Below, piece after piece: positions 26,580 to 36,200 of a stretch of 64,000 nucleotides of DNA. This stretch comes from Vibrio astriarenae (GTDB taxonomy: Bacteria > Pseudomonadota > Gammaproteobacteria > Enterobacterales > Vibrionaceae): NCBI RefSeq assembly GCF_010587385.1, contig NZ_CP047476.1, forward strand, positions 1,240,001 to 1,304,000, written 5' to 3'. Numbering within the stretch: the first letter of the stretch is position 1; the number at the start of each line of letters is the position of its first letter. Both the position numbers and the translations under genes were made by a program. The notes below the pieces were generated by a model, which was given only the letters and a program-made list of their open reading frames with translations, was not told where the DNA came from and did no database searches.

Positions 26580-28007
26580 GTGAACAATACAAACGCAAAG
26601 CCACGTGATGCCTGGGGCTCACGTTTAGGCTTTATTATGGCGGCAGCGGGATCAGCTGTTGGTCTTGGTAACATCTGGAAGTTTCCTTACACCGCCGGCG
26701 AAAGTGGTGGTGGTGCATTTGTTGCCATCTATCTATTCTTTGTAATCTTTATCGGTTTCAGCGTGATGCTGACTGAATTTGCTATCGGTCGCAAAACAGG
26801 CCTTTCTGCAGTAGGTGCTTTCAAATCTACTGACCGTCGTTGGAGTTTCGTCGGCATCATGGGTGTACTCAGTGGTCTATTGATCATGGGCTTCTACCCT
26901 GTTGTTGGTGGCTGGTCGATTGCTTACATCTACAAAATTGCTTCTGGTCTTCTAAGCACTCCTGAAGCGATTGGTGATAGCTTTGGTGGGTTCATCTCAA
27001 ACCCAGTGCAACCACTAATGTGGATGGCACTATACCTATTCCTAAACATTCTGATCGTTATCCGTGGTATTTCTGGTGGTATCGAGAAAGCGGGTAAGAT
27101 ACTAATGCCACTGCTTTTCGTTATCCTAATCATCGTATCAGTGAAAGGTCTAACACTTCCTGGTTCGAGCGAAGGTCTGAAATTCCTATTTAGCCCAGAT
27201 TTCTCTGTCGTTGACAGCAACGTTGTTCTAGCGGCTCTTGGTCAAGCGTTTTTCTCATTGAGCCTTGGTATGGGTGCGATGATCACTTACGGTTCATACC
27301 TCAAGAAGAAAGAGAACCTAGTTCAAAACACAGCAATGGTTACGGCGATGGACACTGGTGTTGCGATTCTTGCTGGTATTGCTATGTTCCCTGCAATGTT
27401 CGCATTTGGTATGGAACCTGCGGCAGGCCCTGGTCTAGTGTTCGTTGTTGTTCCTCAGCTATTTGCTGAAATGGGCGGCATGATTGGTCTTCTACTTGCC
27501 CTACTGTTCTTCATCGGTTTGAGCGTAGCAGCACTAACGTCTTCAGTATCTCTATTAGAAGTTGTAGTTTCATACCTAATCGATGAAAAAGGCATGAAGC
27601 GTCCTACAGCAGTAATCTCATCTTCTGTAGTAATGGCTTCTCTGTGTGTTCTAGCGTCACTTTCACTTGGTGGTGTTGGTCCAACACTATTCGACACTGG
27701 CGCATTCGATATCTTCGACCTACTAACTGACAAGATATTCCTAGCGGTAGGCGGTATGTTCATCTGTATCTTCGCTGGCTGGAGACTGAAGCGTGACGAA
27801 CTAGAGAAAGAGATCACGAACGATGGTGAAGTTTCTTTCCCACTGTTTGGTCTATGGTACAACCTAGTTAAGTTCGTTATCCCTGGTCTAATCGCTATCG
27901 TTGCTATTGCTGGCATCATGAGCGGCTTTGACAGCGGTAAAGGCGCTATCATGGTCATGGGTCTAGTGATTATTGGTCTAGCTGCACTGTTCTCTAAGAA
28001 ACTGTAA
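26580..28007 (+). CDS. Sodium-dependent transporter, NSS (SNF) family
   Basis: 475-residue Na+-coupled symporter of the neurotransmitter:sodium symporter family, inner membrane, about 11-12 helices. Family signature in helix 1: GSAVGLGNIWKFPYTAGESG, with the unwound NIWKFP segment. Bacterial members carry amino acids; substrate is unknown here. Start taken as GTG 26580 with GGAGAA seven bases upstream; a TTG ten codons earlier is less likely. Monocistronic, ended by a terminator. Confidence 0.93.
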   Translation: MNNTNAKPRDAWGSRLGFIMAAAGSAVGLGNIWKFPYTAGESGGGAFVAIYLFFVIFIGFSVMLTEFAIGRKTGLSAVGAFKSTDRRWSFVGIMGVLSGLLIMGFYPVVGGWSIAYIYKIASGLLSTPEAIGDSFGGFISNPVQPLMWMALYLFLNILIVIRGISGGIEKAGKILMPLLFVILIIVSVKGLTLPGSSEGLKFLFSPDFSVVDSNVVLAALGQAFFSLSLGMGAMITYGSYLKKKENLVQNTAMVTAMDTGVAILAGIAMFPAMFAFGMEPAAGPGLVFVVVPQLFAEMGGMIGLLLALLFFIGLSVAALTSSVSLLEVVVSYLIDEKGMKRPTAVISSSVVMASLCVLASLSLGGVGPTLFDTGAFDIFDLLTDKIFLAVGGMFICIFAGWRLKRDELEKEITNDGEVSFPLFGLWYNLVKFVIPGLIAIVAIAGIMSGFDSGKGAIMVMGLVIIGLAALFSKKL

Positions 28008-28031
28008 GCTAACCTTTTCATTGATTCACTT

Positions 28032-28058
28032 AAAAGCACGCTCTCGAGCGTGCTTTTT
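28032..28058 (+). terminator. Terminator after the NSS transporter
   Basis: AAAAGCACGCT pairs with AGCGTGCTTTT around CTCG, then T5. It lies 25 bases after the stop codon. Confidence 0.9.
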
Positions 28059-28107
28059 GTTATCTTATCCAAGTTAATTCGTTGGTTCATCAGACACAGG
28101 GGGTGTC

Positions 28108-28998
28108 GTGTCCGCATCAAGCTTCTTTCGTTTAGTGCTACTGGCATCCATTTGGGGTGGGTCTTTTCTCTTCACTCGTATCGCAGCCAACACTTTTGGC
28201 CCAGCCTTTCTTATTGAGTTTCGCGTAGGGTTTGCTCTGTTGAGCCTTCTTTTGGTCGCGGTTTATCTGAAAAGACGTCTAGCGTTCAAACGGCACTATC
28301 AACATTTCTTTATTTTGGGGCTGCTCAACACGGCTCTCCCATTTACTCTGTTCGCTTACGCGGCCCAAACTCTTAATGCCTCTACCTTATCAATCCTAAA
28401 CTCAACTGCGGCCATTTGGGGCGCGATTATCGCGTTTTTCTGGCATAGAACCCAACTGACTCCTAAGGGAATGACCGGTTTAGTCGTCGGTATTATTGGT
28501 GTGGGTATATTGGTGGGTGTTGATGGAGCACGGATCGGGAGTCATTCTATTCCCGCAATTTTTGCAGGCATTATGGCTGCCTTTTGCTACGGTTTGGCAA
28601 CCAACTACACCAAAACTGCGCCGAATATCCAATCGTTTGATAACGCGCATGGCAGCATGTGGGCAGCGACGCTTTGGATGCTCCCTTTGCTGTTCTTTAT
28701 GCCAATGAGAGGCGAACCAACACCGATAGAGTGGACGTCAGTGATTCTGCTTGGTGTCGTCTGCACAGGTTATGCATACCTGCTTTTCTTCCGACTAGTG
28801 ACTGATGAGGGAGCGGCATCCGCACTTTCGGTCACTTTCCTTATACCCATGTTTGGTATCTTGTGGGGCTATCTGTTCTTGGACGAACCGATTGGCCTCA
28901 ACACGGTGGCAGGCACCGGGCTAATTCTGGCAGGCACTATGATGGTGACAGGATTTAACCCCAAGGCTCTAACCACCAAGAGAAAATCAACGCGTTAA
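28108..28998 (+). CDS. EamA/DMT family permease
   Basis: 296-residue drug/metabolite-type transporter with ten hydrophobic helices in two EamA repeats. The first begins LVLLASIWGGSFLFTRIAA and the second PAIFAGIMAAFCYGLATNY. The C-terminal helices contain the conserved GIL.GYLFLDEPIG segment. Start is GTG, preceded by AGGGGGT. Substrate cannot be told; relatives export amino acids or purines. Converges with the lipoprotein gene at 29005. Confidence 0.92.
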   Translation: MSASSFFRLVLLASIWGGSFLFTRIAANTFGPAFLIEFRVGFALLSLLLVAVYLKRRLAFKRHYQHFFILGLLNTALPFTLFAYAAQTLNASTLSILNSTAAIWGAIIAFFWHRTQLTPKGMTGLVVGIIGVGILVGVDGARIGSHSIPAIFAGIMAAFCYGLATNYTKTAPNIQSFDNAHGSMWAATLWMLPLLFFMPMRGEPTPIEWTSVILLGVVCTGYAYLLFFRLVTDEGAASALSVTFLIPMFGILWGYLFLDEPIGLNTVAGTGLILAGTMMVTGFNPKALTTKRKSTR

Positions 28999-29004
28999 AC
29001 CAGA

Positions 29005-29559
29005 TTAGTTAAACAGTTCAATCACGAGTTTGTTGTCTTTGATCACCAACTGCGGATCGGTCGACTTGAGAAGCGCTTGTTTGGCATCAGCGCTATTGAG
29101 TTTATAAATCGGTTGGTTGGAGAGGGCTGTTCCTATCAGTGCAACCGCTGGCTCGATGAACTGTTTAATATCGGGAGACAATCGCTTTCCATGCTCTTCA
29201 AATGTTTCAAGACGCAGTGATTTAACGAAAATCTCACCAGTCTCTTGGTCGTATTCCGGTATAGCACTGAACTCCAAATCTAGATCAAGTCCGATATCTT
29301 TTAGAGTCATCATTTGCACATTCGCAGAAGTGTTGGCAAAGATCGAGATGCGATCTTTATCAGCTCGCCCAATTTTCACTTCCAGATCGTCCACCGAGAC
29401 CTCAGCATGCATCACACTTTGAATGCCAATGGATTGCTCGATACGCACATTATCCTTTAAATAGTTTGTCATCTCCTGCTCGGTAATGCTGTAACTAGCA
29501 CAACCGCTAAGTAGAGCGAAAATCGTAACCAATACTGCTTTTCGAAGTGTACACATCAT
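29005..29559 (-). CDS. DUF1439 (YceB-like) lipoprotein
   Basis: 184 residues with a lipoprotein signal: LVTIFALLSGC, lipobox LLSGC with Ala +1. The mature part is a beta-rich DUF1439-like domain (SITEQEMTNYLKDNV near the start, then alternating strands, and LVIKDNKLVIELFN at the end). Start put at the first ATG after AAAGGG; a TTG four codons upstream would overlap the binding site. Members are envelope lipoproteins of unknown function. Confidence 0.83.
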   Translation of the reverse strand: MMCTLRKAVLVTIFALLSGCASYSITEQEMTNYLKDNVRIEQSIGIQSVMHAEVSVDDLEVKIGRADKDRISIFANTSANVQMMTLKDIGLDLDLEFSAIPEYDQETGEIFVKSLRLETFEEHGKRLSPDIKQFIEPAVALIGTALSNQPIYKLNSADAKQALLKSTDPQLVIKDNKLVIELFN

Positions 29560-29662
29560 GATTAATACCAACCCTTTTTTTGTTTGACGCTGAGACTTCC
29601 GACCGTGCTCTCAAAGAAAGTCTAATATAAAGGGCTGATTTTGCTAGCGCATTGAGCAGATA

Positions 29663-29690
29663 GAAAAAGGCCAGCTTAGTCAGCTGGCCT
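29663..29690 (-). terminator. Terminator of the exported ParB-fold gene
   Basis: AGGCCAGCT pairs perfectly with AGCTGGCCT around a 5-base loop. On the minus strand TTTTTC follows. Confidence 0.9.
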
Positions 29691-29722
29691 CATAATGGTG
29701 TACCCATATACAAATTTAACGG

Positions 29723-30643
29723 CTAGTTTTGCGCAGTTTTGTAGTTGATCATGTACGTCACTTTGCCTTTCTCTTCACGCAGGAGCTTATCTAGGCCTTT
29801 CTGCTGAAACGAATCGAACTGTCCCATCTCTTTCGCAGACTTGTTCGAACCACCGACATTGTTGGTATCAAGTGATAATAAGAAGTTACTCACGTCCGTG
29901 ATCGCTTGGGTATAACCTGCTTTGGTGTCCAAATCATACTCATTAAGATCGACTTTTTGACGCACCTCTTTCGACCAGTAAAACTCCAAGAACGGCACTG
30001 GCTGTTTCGGCTTATCCCAACCGACATCGCGAGAGAAATACATTAGAGAGCGGTAACTATCATTCTCAAAGTTATCAAGCCCTAGAGACTCAGGAAGTCC
30101 CGTTGGTAAGATTTGCTTACCTTCACTATCAAACAGCCAGGTGTTCCCGTCGGCAATCATTGCGTCCCAGAAAGAGTCCATCGAATCTAGGTTGCGATAG
30201 TCCTTATCCACGACAACATGAACGGGAAAATCTGCGCCACCTTCAGGCATAGTCCAAAATACATTGAATGTATGATGTCCGTCAGTTAAGTAGTAATCGC
30301 CATTAGGTGCAATCACGATCGTTTTCATGTCTTTTTGACGTTCACCGACGGCCTCTTTACATTCAAATGTCGCGGCATCATGTGCGTTCGAAGACTGTTT
30401 ATCAAAACTCTCTAGGCCACGCTGACCATTCGCTTCACATATTTCATCAAACAACTTTTTCTTGTCATGCTCAAAACGGCCCAGCTTATAGAAGACTTGA
30501 TCGTAACCAACCGAAGGCTGAGTAGGGATAACTTGATTGAGTTGAATTTGAATCACATCACCTTGTGCAACCTCTGCGGCAAACGCGTTTGGCATTGCGA
30601 GTAAGGCGCTAGCAGATAATGCGAATGAAATAGCTTTAAGCAT
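29723..30643 (-). CDS. Exported ParB-like (ParBc_2) domain protein
   Basis: 306 residues. Start at MLKAISFALSASALLAM gives a clean signal peptide cleaved near AFAA; an ATG five codons upstream overlaps the GGAGAG binding site. The mature protein has the ParB-fold signature as a variant: IQIQLNQVIPTQPSVGY, then APNGDYYLTDGHHTFNVFW where Asp-Gly-His-His is central, matching the ParBc_2 family. A ParB/sulfiredoxin-like fold outside the cytoplasm cannot act on chromosomal DNA, so its role is unknown. Monocistronic with terminators on both sides. Confidence 0.82.
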   Translation of the reverse strand: MLKAISFALSASALLAMPNAFAAEVAQGDVIQIQLNQVIPTQPSVGYDQVFYKLGRFEHDKKKLFDEICEANGQRGLESFDKQSSNAHDAATFECKEAVGERQKDMKTIVIAPNGDYYLTDGHHTFNVFWTMPEGGADFPVHVVVDKDYRNLDSMDSFWDAMIADGNTWLFDSEGKQILPTGLPESLGLDNFENDSYRSLMYFSRDVGWDKPKQPVPFLEFYWSKEVRQKVDLNEYDLDTKAGYTQAITDVSNFLLSLDTNNVGGSNKSAKEMGQFDSFQQKGLDKLLREEKGKVTYMINYKTAQN

Positions 30644-30704
30644 CTTTTGACTCTCCATAAATTGAAGCAGTCACCTTAAAGCCTCATGATTTCATAATCA
30701 TGAA

Positions 30705-30741
30705 AGAAAAAAGACACTGAAGTTACACACTTCAATGTCTT
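30705..30741 (-). terminator. Terminator of the mscS-type gene
   Basis: AAGACACTGAAG (30711-30722) pairs with CTTCAATGTCTT (30730-30741) with one mismatch around a 7-base loop. On the minus strand a T6 run follows. It separates the channel gene from the exported ParB-fold gene. Confidence 0.85.
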
Positions 30742-30775
30742 TAACATCATCTACTCAAACAGTGGGACGGCACAA

Positions 30776-32404
30776 TCAAGACTCGCCCTCTTTGCTATCA
30801 ACCGCGTGTTGATAAATGTGGACATCGCGCTGAGGGAATGGAATCGTCACACCTTCAGCATCGAGACGCTTCTTAACCTTCTCGGTGACATCCCAATACA
30901 CATCCCAGTAGTCATCGGTCTTAACCCAAGGGCGAACCACGAAATCGACCGAAGACTCATTTAACGTATGCAGCTTAACCACTGGCTCAGGGCTCTTGAG
31001 TACACGTTCATCGCTCAAGAGTATCTCGCTGAATATGCCCTTGGCTTTGTCTATATCATCGCCATAACCGATACCAAAGACCATATCCACTCGACGCACC
31101 CGCTCTGCGGTGATGTTATTGATGACATCCCCCCAAATTTTGTTGTTTGGAATCACGAGTCTCTGGTTATCAATCGTTTGAACCGTGGTCGATACCAGGC
31201 TCATGTTGTTGACGGTGCCTTGAATGCCCGCAACTTTAACCATGTCGCCGACATCGTATGGGCGATAGATCAATATCATCAAGCCAGAAGCGAAGTTAGA
31301 CAGCGTATCTTGCAGTGCAAAACCAATGATCACACCTGCCACCCCGAAACCGGTTAACAGTGGGCCAAGTTCAATGCCGATCTGAGACAGGGCAATCAAT
31401 AAGCCGACAAAAACCACCGCTTTTGATGCCATTGAGACAAAGAAGTCTTGCATCAACACACTAAAGTCCATCTTTGAGTGTTTAACACTTTTACGTACTG
31501 CTTTGCTGACGACCTTTGAAATGGCGCGGGTGAGATACAAAATAATACAGAAGAGAGCCACCTTCACAACAATTGAGGGTGTATTGTCAAACGCCCACTC
31601 TTTGAATGAAGCCATCCACTCCTCAAACAGACCGTACGCCACGCGAACATCGAGCACATCCGCGTTGATATCGCCTGTCGTTGTCAGCAGAAGCTGTTTA
31701 TATTCATCAACATTGATCCCAAAGGTTTCCATCAATCCAGTGGTCACTTGTAAGCTGATCACCATCATTGATGTGTATTCGTTGTAGCGAATAATTTGAT
31801 TATTGAGCTCTTCTTTCTCTGTTGGATTCACATACTTTAAACGCCCCTCATCAAGCTGACGCTCAGTATCAATATATAAGATCACATTGGCGAGAAAGCC
31901 TGCTCTTTGAATTAAGGCTTGCTTTGTCTCTTGCTCTATCTGACTAACATCGATGCCTTGTTTTTTCGCCAACTGAATCGATGAGGACATTTGAGAAAAA
32001 TAGGTATCTAGGATGCTCGTCCTGCGCTGCAGTTGCAGCTCAAGCTTGCGCTTGTCTTCACCCTCTACCTTACGGCTCTCTTCTGCCACTGCAGCAAAGT
32101 CTGAATTACTGAACTCAATTAACCCATCCACAAGGTCTATCTGCGACTGTAGAACTGGGGTAAGCTTCTCGCTGTCAACGTCCGCACCACTAGCATATTG
32201 AGCAATTCGCTCTCTCAATGCTTGATTTTTACGACGTAATACATCTTCAAGAAATGATTTATCAAACTCTGATGCTTGCTGCAGGGCGACAAAGTCTTGC
32301 GACAACTTCCCTTGTGCTTCAACAATGCGATCAATCGATGCCAACGTGGTAAAGGAAAAGCACATCAACATGAGTGCGAATAACCACTGTTTTAACATTT
32401 TCAT
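30776..32404 (-). CDS. MscS-family mechanosensitive channel with long periplasmic domain
   Basis: 542 residues. Signal peptide about 1-22, then some 250 residues of helical, Gln/Glu-rich periplasmic sequence, followed by three spans (about 278-298, 325-345, 351-376). The pore helix is GFGVAGVIIGFALQDTLSNF, and the beta domain carries RPYDVGDMVKVAGIQGTV and LVIPNNKIWGDVI. MscS channels open on membrane tension to release solutes in hypo-osmotic shock. The large N-terminal extension marks it as a YbdG/MscK-like variant rather than plain MscS. Twelve bases downstream of the Sel1 gene, so probably co-transcribed with it. Confidence 0.92.
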   Translation of the reverse strand: MKMLKQWLFALMLMCFSFTTLASIDRIVEAQGKLSQDFVALQQASEFDKSFLEDVLRRKNQALRERIAQYASGADVDSEKLTPVLQSQIDLVDGLIEFSNSDFAAVAEESRKVEGEDKRKLELQLQRRTSILDTYFSQMSSSIQLAKKQGIDVSQIEQETKQALIQRAGFLANVILYIDTERQLDEGRLKYVNPTEKEELNNQIIRYNEYTSMMVISLQVTTGLMETFGINVDEYKQLLLTTTGDINADVLDVRVAYGLFEEWMASFKEWAFDNTPSIVVKVALFCIILYLTRAISKVVSKAVRKSVKHSKMDFSVLMQDFFVSMASKAVVFVGLLIALSQIGIELGPLLTGFGVAGVIIGFALQDTLSNFASGLMILIYRPYDVGDMVKVAGIQGTVNNMSLVSTTVQTIDNQRLVIPNNKIWGDVINNITAERVRRVDMVFGIGYGDDIDKAKGIFSEILLSDERVLKSPEPVVKLHTLNESSVDFVVRPWVKTDDYWDVYWDVTEKVKKRLDAEGVTIPFPQRDVHIYQHAVDSKEGES

Positions 32405-32416
32405 CGTAACTTCCTT

Positions 32417-33187
32417 TTACTCCGGTAAATTCTTAGACTCAAAGCCTGCTGAACTCTGTGCGGCAACCTCTCGCCAATAGTGCGCTAGCTTGTCATTCTC
32501 CAGTTGATAGATTGATAGCGTATACAGTTCTACCAGCGCAGCTTGGGCATCATAAAGGCCATGCTTCGCAGCATTGTTAAGCCAGAACTCAGCCTTAGAC
32601 AGGTTGTGCCCCAATGAATATTGACCAAGATAGTAATAACCTAGCTGCAACTGCGATACTGCGTCGCCTTTTTCCGCCGCTTTTTCTAGCCAACGGAGAT
32701 CTTCCGCAGGCAAGGTCAAGTGAATATTGGCATGCCGTGCCAAGTGCAAAATCGCAGGCAGATACTCCTGCTGAGCCGCTCTTTCTATCCAATAGTTTGC
32801 GCCAACACCATCTTTGTCGGCACCTCTCCCATCCAGTAGCATCAACCCCAAATTAAACTGTGCTTCCGGGTGCTCTTGATTGGCGGCCATTTGATACCAA
32901 AATAGAGCCTCTTCTTCATTCTGCTCAACTTTATCCCCCTGCTCATAGAGCAGCGCCATTTTGACCTGAGCTTCTGCGATACCCGCTTGGGCGCCATGCA
33001 AAATAATCTCAGCATCATTAGGTTGAGTAGGCTCGAGTTGCACCATCGCTTCACTATCCGTCACAGCGATATCAACACCTTCATCTGCGTACGCTTTTAC
33101 GCCGTAAACACAGACAGCACTGAATAGTACAAACAAGGTCAAGCCATACTGGATAGTACGAGGAGCGCGTGAACGAAGAGGTTTCAT
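32417..33187 (-). CDS. Sel1-repeat (TPR-like) exported protein
   Basis: 256 residues. One N-terminal hydrophobic segment (about 18-38, VLFSAVCVYGVKAYA) is a signal peptide or anchor. At least four Sel1-like repeats follow, for example AQVKMALLYEQGDKVEQNEEEALFWYQ, AQFNLGLMLLDGRG and SQLQLGYYYLGQYSL (quoted in parts). Such repeats mediate protein contacts. Two candidate ATGs four codons apart exist; the inner one has a better spaced GAG. It lies just before the mechanosensitive channel gene and may assist it, which is inference. Confidence 0.83.
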   Translation of the reverse strand: MKPLRSRAPRTIQYGLTLFVLFSAVCVYGVKAYADEGVDIAVTDSEAMVQLEPTQPNDAEIILHGAQAGIAEAQVKMALLYEQGDKVEQNEEEALFWYQMAANQEHPEAQFNLGLMLLDGRGADKDGVGANYWIERAAQQEYLPAILHLARHANIHLTLPAEDLRWLEKAAEKGDAVSQLQLGYYYLGQYSLGHNLSKAEFWLNNAAKHGLYDAQAALVELYTLSIYQLENDKLAHYWREVAAQSSAGFESKNLPE

Positions 33188-33272
33188 ATTGGGTCTCATT
33201 TGGCGAAAAGTTGCCCTACTCTAACGCGCAAAACTCAAAAAAACTTACCACTTCGCGACATTGACCGTCCCC

Positions 33273-36200
33273 TTACCGAACTTTGACTTTCGCTAAGCAT
33301 TCGAGGGCTTTGTCAAAATTGTAACTCTCAAGCGCGTTCACTAAGTGCTTCAATTCATTACTATCCAGTTGATACTCTTTTTGCCATTGTTTGAGCAGAG
33401 TGAGGGCCTCAATATCGTAGTCTTCAATGCTCTCTCTAAGCTTATCTACCTGCTGATTTGTGAGCAGAGCTGTGCCCTGTTGTAATGACTCACTTTCACC
33501 AACGTACTGTTCTAAAACAGGTATTAGTCTTTCTATCTTGTCTTTTAGTATAGTGAAGAGCACTTCTATCTGTTCACTATTATTGTGAGCCGCGGCATAT
33601 TCTAGTTGAGAAAACTCTTGCGACAGCTTAGCGGCTCCTATCGTTGCGCTGTTGCCCTTAAGCGTATGAGCAAATCGCTCTAGAGCGCCGTCATCCTCAC
33701 TGATAATGGCATTACGAAAATCCGCTTCGTACTGTTTAAGGCGAGTGATAAAACGCGTAACGAGCCCGGTGGCTAAGCCTGCATCGCCAGATGTGGACTG
33801 CTTTAGTTTATAGGCGCTAAACAACTCATGCTCGAAATCCTTCAAAGGTAACATCGTTCTAGAGGTTGACGTTGATGCTATCGGGGTGATATGTCGGCTG
33901 AGTTCGCCCATGAGTTGCTCTACAACAATGGGCTTTTCTATAAACCCGTTCATCCCTGCATCAGATGCTTGTTGTTTACTCTCTTGCATAATGTTGGCGG
34001 TCATGGCCAATATCGGTTTCTCATAACCATTTTCACGAATCAGTTTCGTGGCTTCAAACCCTCCCATTACGGGCATTTGCAAATCCATCAAAACCACATC
34101 AAAGCTTTGTTCTGCGAGTCGCTCCACCGCTTTTTGGCCATTGTCTAAAACCGTAATATGCAGATTAGCTTTTTCAAGCAGCGCCACCGCTAGGTCTTGA
34201 TTGAGGTCGTTGTCTTCCACCAACAGTACACTTTGACCAGAGAAGCTCATTTGTTCTTCTCTGTGAGTGGATTCAATAGCCGCATCGGTGATAGGTTGAG
34301 TCAGGGTGAAATAAAATTGGCTTCCTTCTCCATAGACACTCTTAGCCTCAATTTCTCCCCCCATAGCATTCACCAGTTTTTGGCTAATGTTGAGGCCCAA
34401 ACCGGTCCCGCCAAAACGTCTCGTTGTCGAGCTATCAGCTTGAGTAAAGGCATCAAAAAGCCTTTGCATCTGCTGTTCGGTCATCCCAATACCCGAGTCT
34501 TTCACCGTGACCCAAAACTGACACTCACTCTCTGTAAGCTCATTCACTTCAACTTCGATCTCAACTCGACCCTTATCGGTAAACTTAATGGCATTCCCAG
34601 CAAGATTGAGCACGACTTGAGACAAACGCAATGGATCACCGACCAATCCCTTAGGCAGCTTTTCATCCAAAGTAACCGTGAATTCTAAACCTTTCTCGAC
34701 GGCTTTAACCGTCAGCATGTCGTGTACATCATGCACTGTTTCACTCAAGGAATATGGAATTGCCTCAAGTCCCATGCTCCCAGCTTCAATCTTAGACAGA
34801 TCTAATATGTCATTGATAATGCGTAGTAGAGACTGAGCAGAGCGGTGAACTTTTTCGATATAGCTTTTAGCTGTTGGGCTTTGTACTTCCGTCAGAGCAA
34901 GGTGAGACATACCAAGAATGGCATTCATTGGTGTACGTATTTCATGGCTCATGTTAGCCAAGAACTCTGATTTCGCTGTATTCGCTCTATCTGCGGTTTC
35001 GCGCGCATGCTCTAGGTCGTTAGTCAGCTGTTTTAACTCTGAGATATCATAAGCCCAAAAAATGAGATCACGCCTTCCATCATGATCTGGGAGTAGGTAA
35101 TAACTGGTCAGCGCGGTAAAGGACTTGCCGGTATAGGTCAGAAGGTCTAGTTGCTGGTTGAATACATACCCCTCTGAGGCAATTCGACGGTACATCTCCT
35201 CACGATCACTTATATCACTGTAGATAGAAGTAATATCAAACTCATGAATGGGAATATTACAAAGCTCAAATAGTACTCTCGCCCTTTCATTGGTATAAAT
35301 GGCCTGTTGGTTCCTAATTAAGCCCGCCGCAACCGGAGAGGTATCTAGCATTTCATACACCATGTTCTGTGCTCTCTCAGCCTGACGTTTGGCATCCTCT
35401 GCGATTGATATTTGCGCTTGCAGCCTACGATTAGAGAAAACCACAATCCCAACAATCAAAACTGAAAATGCCGAAATAATGTAAACCAACTGATAGTCAA
35501 TTTTCTCAATGGTTTTAGGGGTTGCCCATTTTGATAGGATTTGATTGTGTTCAACACTACTTATGTGGCCAAACACTTTATCGATAATCGTTATAAGTTC
35601 GACATTCGATTTGAGCACATGGAACGTGGGGGTCACTTCATAATCTAAGCGACCGACGATATTGATGTCGGTATACCCATTCGTATTGATAAGGTAATTC
35701 AACACATGAATCGTATCGACAGCAGCATCGAGATCGCCACTGTCTAGAGATTTCAATGCTTCTTGGGTGCTATTAAACTCTACCCAATCAACCGCTGGAT
35801 AGCCTTCGATGAGATACTCAGTATTGGATGCGCCTTCTACAACACCAATACGCCAACCATCAAGGGTGCTGAGACTTAAACTACGGGCATCATCCTTGTT
35901 CGATGCAATCGCCAAACGACTTGAGAACATCCCTCTGGACGGTAGGTAGTTGACACGAAAATTGTCATTCTCAACGGCAGCAGAGATTAGGTTAAGCTCT
36001 CCGCGCTTTGCCATCTCAGTCGTTTCTTCCCAGCTATTAACTAGAACTGGCTCGATGGTTAAGCCCGTCTTGGTCTCAACTAGCTGACGATAATCGTTGA
36101 TCACTCCGATATATTGCTCAGTTTCACTAAATGCTTCATAAGGTAAAGCTTGCGGGTCAACACCAAGAGTGATCACCGGATTCTCTTTTATCCAATCCAC

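Noticed and set aside
27455..28147. 230-codon minus-strand frame across the NSS transporter
   Set aside because: It lies antisense to a clear transporter gene and reflects codon bias of that gene; no domain was recognised.
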